64,000 nt of DNA from Bemisia tabaci (taxonomy: Eukaryota; Arthropoda; Insecta; Hemiptera; Aleyrodidae), in contig NC_092793.1 of assembly GCF_918797505.1 (NCBI RefSeq), positions 80,783,912 through 80,847,911 on the forward strand, read 5' to 3'. The translations under genes were made by a program, and so were the position numbers. This document shows positions 55,515 to 64,000 of the stretch, one piece after another (within the stretch, counting starts at the first letter, position 1; each line of letters begins with the position of its first letter). The notes under the pieces are model-generated. The model had not been told where the DNA came from and did not search any database. It was given only the letters and a program-made list of their open reading frames with translations.

Positions 55515-56719
55515 CAGACGAAGAGTTGCTTTTGTGTATCTCCTCGGCAGAACGCCGCGGAGCGAACTGTCTCCATCCTGCGAGTGCTCATCATGGAAGT
55601 TCTTTTGCCGGCTTCCTTCTCGACGGCAGGGAACGACGCGCTGCGCCGCTTTCAGGCCGAAGCGTTCGCGGCACAAAGGCCAATATTTTCATTTGTAAAT
55701 GGGCTTTGAAAAATTTAACGTACAACGCACGACCTCCCGAGAATGCCTGGGCGAGCGCCAGTCTAGTCGGTTCAGAATGTATTCATGACGTATTCAAACT
55801 CCCCCCACCCCTCCCTGCACAGGTCGCGATTCAACCTTTCATCATAATGATGAACTCATCGGATTTTATCGGCACTCGCGTGTCATATCCTCCGGGTCAC
55901 TTCAGATTCCACCGGCGGGAATCGAGTCGAAACGGTTTAATTCGGCAACACCCAGGGAGCCCATGCAAGTGTTGGTGATAACAGTTATTCATTTAGGTAA
56001 AGGCCCTGCTTGTTTACACCGTCGCTAATAAAATGGTAAGTAAATACGGGACCCCCCTGCGAGCGCAACCCTTAAATCCCGATTGCAACGTTGCCGAATC
56101 GATGGACATTCTCGGTACGTCATGGGTATTTCTCGCGGCCTTGCGGATGCTCACACAGCCTTGCACGTATGCGGCGGAACGGTAACCCCCCCCCCCCACA
56201 TCTGCCCCCTTCTCATTCTGGGCAACCCTTCACCCTCGTGTAATGAGTAATGATGCCTAATCAACCTGCTCTGTTAAATATATCCAATGAGGGTGTACAG
56301 CTTGAATACAGGAAGGTGTATGCGTCGTGTTTTATGTGTTTTCAAAATTATACCCATTGTCTTCCACTTGCGCTTCGTTCAAGTAGGCGGTTTTTGACTT
56401 CGAGGGAAACCCTACAGTTCGCACTGTGTACTTGAGAGCTTTTCTTCTTTTCCTTTTTTCTTCTTTTTTCCATAGCAGGAATAGAAAAATATTTCTATTT
56501 TTTTTTTTTCAATGGATATTATAGACCACTCGTGCCATAATGATGCGCCACTTTAATCATTATACTTCACCTTTTTTTCCCTCCTAGTGAATTATTTTAT
56601 TATCCATCTTGAAATGAGACTAATCGTTCCTCTGACGGTATGAATTCTCTACACTTGTCTCAAATTTATTGAATTGCCGTTTCCTAGACGTGGGGCGTAA
56701 CTAAATTTTAATGCCGCTT
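55356..56719. other. No gene supported; A homopolymer and GC-rich block
   Basis: A 39-base A run lies at 55472-55510. 55540-55980 is GC-rich and non-repetitive with one long frame that merely reads through the A run. A C run lies at 56186-56197. A conserved regulatory role is possible but untested. Confidence 0.4.
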
Positions 56720-56839
56720 AATTGGACTACATTTTTACCAACGTACATATGTGCCATTAGTTTCCCTATGCACATAAGTGTTTTTTTTTTTCAGATGAGT
56801 TAAAATTTTTAACTCCAAATTGCAAAATGCAGTCCAATT
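56720..56839. mobile_element. Family G MITE, complete (120 bp)
   Basis: AATTGGACTACATTTTTACC and GCAAAATGCAGTCCAATT ends, with GTGCCATTAGTTTCCCTATG-CACA and CAGATGAGTTAAAATTTTTA inside. Confidence 0.85.
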
Positions 56840-58070
56840 TTGCTGTATAAAATCATAAAGGTAACGCCTAAGGAAAGGCGTAAAGCGTCTCGAGGAGTTA
56901 AGCGATAGCGCGCTAGACCACTAAGCGATCAGGGAGCGTACCCCTTGTCTAATTGAAAATGCTACTGATTTATCTTTGATTTCTTACAAAATATCCAAAA
57001 TTTGGGACAAAAGTTGCGCACTTATGTTCTTGAAAATTTTTAATTTTATACCTTCAGTGAAAAACTACAAAATAGTCATCTCTTAATTAACTTAAACGTG
57101 TGGCCAACATTTACCTAGAGGCTCCTCAAAGGATTTTATGAACTATACCGATCGTTACCGATCATCTGGAATTTTTAAATCTCGCAGCGAACGGTAACCT
57201 TTCCTCTGTAATTTTACCGGTGCCAAAGTCGGTGAAAATAAATAGTAAATTGGCAACTTTTTTAGAACTTATCGATTATTAAAAATTCCCTGAAAGCTCA
57301 TAAAAAATTGTATAATACCCGTGATTTCAACAAATTTACCTTAATAACGATGAAATTCTACATGGTCGTAGTAACTATTATGAATCCCCAAGAATGCATA
57401 TGGTAACCAATTTTTTTTTCTGTTTCGTTTTTTTTCTCTCGGTGCTCTTTTTTTGTCAGAATCGGCCGTTCCCTCTTACTTCTAGTTTTTTTTAAACTGA
57501 ATAAGCAGGAGGAGCGTCAGAATTCGAAACCTATCTCGGGCGCTCATAAATTAAGCGTGCAAGGGATGTTTTCTATTCCGAGAGCGCAAGCTAAACGCAT
57601 GATGCATAGTATGCAGCTTTCGCTGTGCGAAAAATGCATTCCGCCGCTCGAGGCGGGGAAAACAACCCCGTTTGCATTGTTTAACGTCAACGGTGCTCAG
57701 CTTATTTACATTCTTACGTCACTTCCGCAATCCGGATGTTTATTAAACGTCGCGCGCCAGTGACATAAATTTGTTTCCTTTCGCGGAGCGGCCATTGCTG
57801 CGTCCATTTCTCGCGTGTCGACCCAGTTTTCGAAAATGCCTTCTTTCTCAGCTCGGGTTTTTCATCGGCCGAAGCAATACCTCTCATATCCAGCGATGTA
57901 GCCGGAAATATTTCATGAGGAGCCTACAGTCAAAAATTTATCAGGGGACGTTCATAGGTATAAATTTTCGGGAAATTACGAAAAATATGGTTTTTAGGGA
58001 AACTCCCGGTCATGAGTGGGGAATCAAGCCCCATAAACCTCGCTCATATACCCTCTTTAATCTACCCACA
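56840..58070. other. No gene recognised
   Basis: 57490-57780 is non-repetitive with balanced GC and motifs such as AAACGCATGATGCAT, possibly conserved regulatory DNA. The frames at 57557-57763 and 57771-58163 show no domain, and the latter runs into the family A hairpin. Confidence 0.4.
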
Positions 58071-58199
58071 AATGGACATATTTGTGGCAAACGGAATTAT
58101 GTGCATTACGACGTGAGCCCTGTTATGCATATATTCTTATCGGCCTCAGGGCTCATGTCTTAATAATCATAATACCGTTTGGCAGAAATACGTCCAAAT
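58071..58199. mobile_element. Family A hairpin element
   Basis: AATGGACATATTTGTGGCAA, GTGAGCCCTG and the inverse CAGGGCTCATG and GGCAGAAATACGTCCAAAT. The arms are about 55 bp. Confidence 0.88.
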
Positions 58200-58271
58200 A
58201 TTGAAGAATCAGTCGTCAATCTTATCTAAATTCGCGCTCGCTCAAAATTTTCCTAGACCTTAATTATTTGA

Positions 58272-58515
58272 TTATTGCATGGAGACTTTGCACGCATATT
58301 GTCTATCACGTCACCTGAGAGTGCTTGAAGAGCTGATTTCCTATAGTATTTTTTATGATTTTTTTTCTGATGTGGGAAATCGTATAGAAATAGATCTATA
58401 AGCGAGAAAATTCTCTATCTAGTGACGTCATCTGGGAGTATTTCCCATTTGAAACTCATGTATTTCACCAGATTAGATAATTTAGTCATATCTCTTCAAA
58501 TAATTGTTCAATTCA
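58272..58515 (-). repeat. Family L repeat, reverse copy
   Basis: Ordered blocks GAGTGCTTGAAGAGCTGATT, GATGTGGGAAA, AGTGACGTCATC and TTAGTCATATCTCTTCAAAT mirror 1748-2008. Confidence 0.7.
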
Positions 58516-61500
58516 TGAATCAAGAGTATCCTTGTGTTAAGTTCACTTAGTAATTTCCTTTCAAACTCAAAATTTATCAAATTCAGCACCTGTCAATTCC
58601 TCATCGCTGCAATTTTTAAGCTACTGGAACGTCTTCTATAGTAGTGCGAAACGATTTAATTTTCGAGTTTCAAAGAAGGAGGGGTAAACTGCAACCGTTT
58701 AAAACTTTTGAAAAATGCAGAAAATTTTTTCTTTCCGTCTTTATCAATTCACGCGCAATTTCCAATTGTATCAGGGCTTATACACGAAACCACTCCAAAC
58801 TGTAACGAGCAACTTAAAGTCAACCCATCCTTTAAATAACGTTTTTTTCTAAAAAGGCCCAGTGTGGATAATTCCGTACTGCTGAAAGTCATTCCCTGTA
58901 AACACCGTTGGAGAAAATTATGGCCAACGGCCCCTTCTGGAAAAATTACCGGGAGTTGATAAAATTTAGTGAGCGGAGCACTCGAGTACATATGTGCACC
59001 ATAGTGTCACTTGTTAGAACATGCACATAAATTGTGCGCAAACCCCGCTCTCCATGACCAGAGCCGGACCCAGGGCAGATGCGTTTTCAGCGAGGGCGTG
59101 TATGTTAAGAGAGGACAGTTCGGGGTCGTTGCGTGTTTTTGACGAGCTGTATGTGGTCGAGTCCAGTGGTCGAATCCCCCGGGGACATTTTACGGTGGAC
59201 CTTTTGAAGCCTCCGTTTCAGCGAGTACCGGAGCAAGGTACTTTAGGTGGAAATACAGGAAAACAGCCGCGTATTATTAACCGTAAATTTGCCCAGAGGA
59301 TACACTTAAGATCAGTTACAAGTGTGGCCGTGGCAGAAACGGGCCGGTATTTCGCATTTTCCCTGAAGGGTGACAGAGGGGTAGTCAGCAATTCCAAAAC
59401 TACTATGGCACCTCTAGAACTTTACAGGTTGGTCAAGAGTTGTCGTTTCATTATACGAAGTATGTTTCCTAGAGATAATGAGGTGATTTGGATACCATAA
59501 AGAGTGTTGTTTTGACACGCTTTTTACAATACACCTTCCTACTCTCTACGTCTTACCAACAGCAACGTGATGATGGATCTTCTGCTTTGAAACTCTAAGC
59601 AAGTGATCGAAAACTATGGTGCTTTACATCAAAGTTACCTATTTAAGTTTTCATTTATGTGATTAAATGTAATTAAAAATAAGTGTTCAAAATAATCATA
59701 TTATAATTTACCTTTTCCTTGCCTCTATAGGAGAACATAAAAATGTTCGTGACCTATACTTAGAGTATAAAAGCGCGATGCAACTATTCGGCCACCCGAG
59801 CGTGGCACAGTATCACTCAAAATTGAAGGCGAACATAACGCACCAACTCACTGAAGCATCCAATTTTTCCCTCTATTCTTTTAAAAGTCCATCTGTAAAC
59901 GTATAAAAGTATGGATCTTGCTGTGTGTTTTATTTGCGTAACTGCTTAAGTTTCATACGAATTAATTCATCGGTGTCACATCATATTTTTGCCGCAGTGT
60001 ATTTTTGCAGTCTTTGAAAAAAGGTGTTGAATGAGTTTGACACTACCAACCTAAATCGATGTTGTGCGTCAGCTCATAGGTACTGTTCTTCAAACTTACT
60101 AGTGTTTTGTTCCAATCATATGGTACGATTGCTGCACCAATGATTTTGATTACGATCCCAATTAGTTTGCTGTACAGTATCATTGAGTTAGTTCACACTA
60201 CCCATTCAAGTTAGCCGTTTCGAAATTATACAAATCTCTTTTTTCCAGTGTAAAAGGCGCAAATATTCGCTAATCACCCACGTAAATTTTAAGATAAAGG
60301 GTAAATTTTAGATTTTTTAATTGCGATCATTGTAGTTTCTGACTAAAGTGTTATCAACTATTTTCAATCTCAGCAAAAGTTTCTAGCGCCCCTTCGAACT
60401 TAAGGCAGTTTCTGACCGAGACTGTACCATTAAAAGTGCGTGCAAGTCACAAAATGGTTACAGTGATTCACTGGAGAGACAGACCATAAACTGGGAACAT
60501 GCCTTCGAATATCCTCTTGAGTGAAACTCCATCGAAATCTTTGCGTCGTATTAGGAGGGTTGTATCCTGTAATTTGTACATTTTGATAAACTGCCAACTC
60601 ATAAGCCAAAGAAAGGATTTGTTCCAGACAAAATGAGAACGGCGGTCGAATTAGAACGCATTATCTCTAAGTCATCTTAGTGTCCCCATGGGAATCCAAT
60701 ATGAGAGGACCTGGCCCCAGGAATTGTTAAACACCAAGAAAGATACGAAACATGATCGTCTATTCTAGGAGATAAGCATTTCAACTGTATACACACACAC
60801 CCTCTCTCACACAAACACAAAAAACCCTGTAGCTATTATTTCTATCTTTCATATTTATTTCGTCGTCCCATCCCACTCCCTCCGATACGTTACAGTCGTG
60901 ATTATTGAACCGGGCGATTAGACAAATTTTTCTTTCTAGAGACAAAGAAACTTGTAAAGGTGCATGCTATCTTTTAGTTTCTCAGTGTTTTTTCATTTTC
61001 GCGAATAGTCTTACATGTTTGATTAAACAGCATAATCTCGAGTTTAATCCTTGGAAGTTGAATTGAAGTGCATATCAAGGAGAATAACTTTGAATTCTGT
61101 AAAAGCAATGTATTTTTTTATCCTTGAAGCATGAAACGTTGCTACGATATTATTAATGATAGAAACTACCAAAGATGAAGTTAATCACCCATTAGAGGAC
61201 TTAGGAAAATAAAACCGGCTACTAGAATTATTTGTGCGATTAGAAGTTGAAAATTGAACTTTATATAAGCATGCATACAAATTTTAACTAATTTTGGGAG
61301 ATACAAAATAAGGAGTTAGAATGAAAGAATACAAAGTCAAATGTTTCCAATAGGATAAGTTCCTATCCCTGAAAGTTCCTTCATACCAAGGGGGAAAAAT
61401 GTTAGCAACATAAGGAAGTAAACAGATGGATTAAACAGCTGCCGTTCATTGAAATTTGATTTTATAGGCAAACTTTCGGTGAATCTATTTTTAGTGACAG

Positions 61501-61636
61501 CACACCAAAGAGGTGCGGTTACCATGATGGTAGTACCATCCAGAAATAATAGGTTTCGCCACCTGATCCACTAATTTCTAGGCGAGTGTAATAGAAGATT
61601 GTCGAAAACCACTAAAGCGTGGAAGAGAGCGAGACC
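58516..61636. other. No gene supported
   Basis: It contains a 160-codon frame (59021-59500, +) without a recognisable domain and a TATAAAAG motif at 59766 without a convincing transcript behind it. 60120-60220 resembles 24385-24460 (CCAATTAGTTTGCTGTACAG). Confidence 0.4.
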
Positions 61637-61897
61637 ATATCGACGATGAAAGTCGGCAATCACATAACTCGATTTGCGACGTCGCAGACTTCCTGTCATA
61701 CTTTATTCTTTAAACGGAAAACTACTCAACGGTAATTCCTTAAAACTGCCGTGATTTTTCTTCTATGTGCGAGGAAAATTCTGCAAAAACTGCAAGGAAT
61801 CATGTCCATTTGTTCTCCTTTAAAAAAATAACATAGTTGCGGAGATTTTCAGACACCGCAAACGAGTTATGTGATTGCCGACTTGCACCGTCGATAT
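61637..61897 (+). mobile_element. Family K TIR element (261 bp)
   Basis: ATATCGACGATGAAAGTCGG then CAATCACATAACTCG, inverted at the right as CGAGTTATGTGATTGCCGAC and CACCGTCGATAT. The arms are about 50 bp. Confidence 0.88.
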
Positions 61898-62490
61898 AAG
61901 GTTTTTTCATTTTTTATTTTATTATTAGTCCAGCGAAGACAACGATTGCCTGAGCTAAAGATTGGCAGCTGCCGATCGGTTTTAGCTTCGTTTAGATGAA
62001 AGTGCTTCCATGCGCCAAACGTTTTCAGCTTTGAACCGAATCATGAAACCTGCGAGGCGGTTATTAAGTTGTGCACCCCATTAATTAATCAGGCTGACGC
62101 TAAACGCGTGGCGCTCTTCGTTTCTTCTACTTCTTCTTTCTCATCTGCGCTCCTTCGCTCTCTCCATCGTCACAGAGCTCTTACCTTGTGCCCGTCTTGG
62201 TACCTGGGTGCGTTCGGCCTACCATCAAAGCAGAGATTTAAGTAATCCAGCTTGATCGGAGCTGTTGCCGTGTTTACAAACAGTTATAAGAAAAAGGATA
62301 CAACAAATTGATTTCAATTGACCGGGAGCTTTAAAAGGAAGATTTTAAGTTCCCCGAAGAAGACGAGCACCGTTGAGATGCAAGAACTTGCTCGCCGTTT
62401 CAACTACTCATCAGCTTTGAGAAAACTACACTACCGCTGAAAATTAAATTATAGAAAGACGAGTATCGTCCTCCGTGCCTTGACATCAGA
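61898..62490. other. No gene seen
   Basis: 62000-62230 is non-repetitive with CATTAATTAATCAGGC, a homeodomain-like motif. It might be regulatory. Confidence 0.4.
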
Positions 62491-62759
62491 GGGCCGATTA
62501 TTGAAACTGATAGACAAAGCGATAGACAAAGAAGACATAGGGAATATGGAGCGATCCTATTGGTTGGCATGGTTGGTTCCTATAGACTAAGGAAGAAAAT
62601 TATGGATTAACTGTCGGGTCTTTGGTGGGTTGCCGTTACTTAGTCCATTACCTACCTCCTATGTCCATTGCCACCACCCGCTTCCACCAATAGGATCCCT
62701 CCAAATCCCTTTTGTCGTCTTTGTCTATAGCTTTGTCTATCAGTTTCAATAATCGGCCC
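62491..62759. mobile_element. Family E TIR element, copy 2 (269 bp)
   Basis: GGGCCGATTATTGAAACTGA and TCAGTTTCAATAATCGGCCC are exact inverted ends. The arms run on through TAGACAAAGCGATAGACAAA. Confidence 0.93.
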
Positions 62760-62848
62760 GCAGAGGTATTATAAATTAAGGTATCATAGATAAATCTTCT
62801 CTAATATATTAGGCCTTTCTCCGCCATCTTTTTGTTGAGCTGATGCGC

Positions 62849-62980
62849 AATTAGACGTATTTCTGCCGGAACTATGTGCATTATGACGTGAGCCCTGTTT
62901 TGTATACATTCCTATGCTTATGGGTCTCAGGGCTCATAGCTTAATGCACATAGTTCCGTTTGACAGAAATACATCCAATT
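62849..62980. mobile_element. Family A hairpin element
   Basis: AATTAGACGTATTTCTGCCG, GTGAGCCCTG and the inverse CAGGGCTCATAGCTTAATGC to TCCAATT. The arms are about 55 bp. Confidence 0.92.
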
Positions 62981-64000
62981 TGAACGCATTGCCGAGGCGG
63001 ATTGCAATCAAAAAGCGCTCCCTTTCGGCTGAGCACTTAAAAGTATAAACTGATTCTGGGAACTTAAAGGAATAGACAAACCTTGCCTCGAAAAAAGTAT
63101 TATGATAGACAAATAATCAGCTCCCTAAAAAGTTCCCCGGCATTATTTTTTTCTTCTCTTTTCTTCCACATCATTCGGCGTGCATTCTTGCACAAAACTC
63201 CACCTTTCAAGTTTATTTCTTTTTGTTTCTTTGCCCCGTCCCCTTCTCATGTTATTTGGACGGATCTCTAGTCGGTCGTCTTTTGAATGTAGGCAACGCT
63301 GACTTACCGCTCAAGAGTGGTGCGCTGTACCCGACTTTACCTTGTTATCCCCCGATTAACCGGTAATGTATCGGGCTTTTGTCTTCCGCAGCCAGCAGCC
63401 CTGAAGCGTAATTGACGCGCGGTTGAGCGCCCCCCTCCCTCCCCACCATCCCCAACTCCCTCTCTCCTTTCCTCCGTCATCCAGGTTTCTCGCTGATTAA
63501 AATAAATTTCATCGAAAGAGAACGATACGGAGGCTGCAGCGTTCCCTCACCTAAGTGTCTATTGGGATGGGATCTGCTCGTCCCGAATCATAACCGAAAC
63601 CCACCGAATCTCGGGGAAAACTAATGTAATTGTAACCATGAAGCTGATTCTGAGCTGAAATCCATAGTTTTACGTATTTTCAATCACGTGAAATATTGGT
63701 TCACTTACCTCTGTAACTTTATAAACCCGCAAGGGTAGAATAAAGTATAATATCTGTTCTATTCTATTTTTAATTAGATGTGGAGTTCTTACCTTGATTG
63801 AAATTATGGGTTTCGTCACAATGCATCATTTTATCGCGACTTTTACGTACTTATCATAATCATTGTTGACGCTACTACGAATTTAAATTTCGATAACTGT
63901 CTCTCTCTTGGCCGGGAATAAAAAAATATAGTAACTTTTTGATTAATTTTTTCATAAATTGTTAAGCATTTGACATATACGTAGAATGACACAGAACCGC
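62981..64000. other. No gene seen; possible regulatory block
   Basis: 63285-63640 is GC-rich and non-repetitive, with CCCGATTAACCGGTAATG and pyrimidine-rich stretches. The last 300 bases are AT-rich with no recognisable feature. Confidence 0.4.

Noticed and set aside
55433..55978. 181-codon ORF beginning with a polylysine run
   Set aside because: It reads through a 39-base A homopolymer. The remainder has no recognisable domain and another frame overlaps it.
56880..56945. tRNA-like stretch (GCGATAGCGCGCTAGACCAC)
   Set aside because: No B-box (GGTTCGAATCC type), no closed acceptor stem and no anticodon arm of proper geometry.
59021..59500. 160-codon plus-strand ORF with an ATG start
   Set aside because: No recognisable domain or splice signals. 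An open frame of this length is expected by chance about once in a window this size. A protein search would settle it.
59766..59810. TATAAAAG core-promoter-like motif
   Set aside because: No start codon, initiator at the proper distance or downstream exon could be supported. Such motifs are frequent by chance in AT-rich DNA.

Overview
The window looks like nuclear DNA from an insect, probably a hemipteran (a whitefly-like genome is possible but not proven). It is AT-rich, has no operons or dense ORFs, and carries one short, GC-rich, splice-bounded exon in a sea of small inverted-repeat transposons. The only coding sequence I can name is the exon at 37687-37998 (+ strand). It encodes one immunoglobulin domain that matches the first Ig domain of Roundabout (Robo), the receptor for the axon-guidance ligand Slit. 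It has an AG acceptor, a GTAAG donor and symmetric phase-1 boundaries. No other Robo exon is recognisable, so most or all of the window is probably intron or flanking DNA of one very large gene.

Nearly all other recognisable structure is repeat DNA. I found about a dozen families of non-autonomous terminal-inverted-repeat (TIR) elements present in two or more copies and labelled them locally A-N. They are: A (hairpins with a GAGCCCTG core, four copies), B (about 555 bp), C (about 252 bp, seven copies, 4-bp target-site duplications), D (233 bp, 5-bp duplications), E, F (ends CAGGGTGTCTA), G (ends AATTGGACTAC), H (palindrome-centred), I (ends ACACAGCCCTGCG), J (ends CACTGGAAAAAA), K (261 bp), L, M, N, and a hAT-type element with an 8-bp duplication. 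Several insertions are nested, so their relative ages can be read: a GC-rich poly(A)-tailed retroelement inside G, F inside D, F inside N, J inside a larger foldback, and a 667-bp TIR element inside H.

Layout: 0-12 kb is mostly unrecognised sequence with A, B, L, K and M elements. 11.5-20 kb is crowded with C, D, E, F, B and hAT-like copies. 20.5-22.7 kb is the retroelement. 23.9-24.3 kb is a long hairpin. 24-37 kb is sparse. 37.2-38 kb has two foldback elements directly upstream of the Robo exon. 38-45 kb is again element-rich. 46.7-54.4 kb is the most unusual region: a 76-bp perfect spacerless palindrome, a large composite element, an apparently identical 682-bp tandem duplication whose two breakpoints fall at palindrome apices, and a satellite of about 35 units of 17 bp between two I elements. 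54-64 kb is sparse with scattered elements.

Most open reading frames in the window are chance or lie inside repeats. Two are kept as weak coding candidates: 34390-34677 (-) and 39766-39996 (+).
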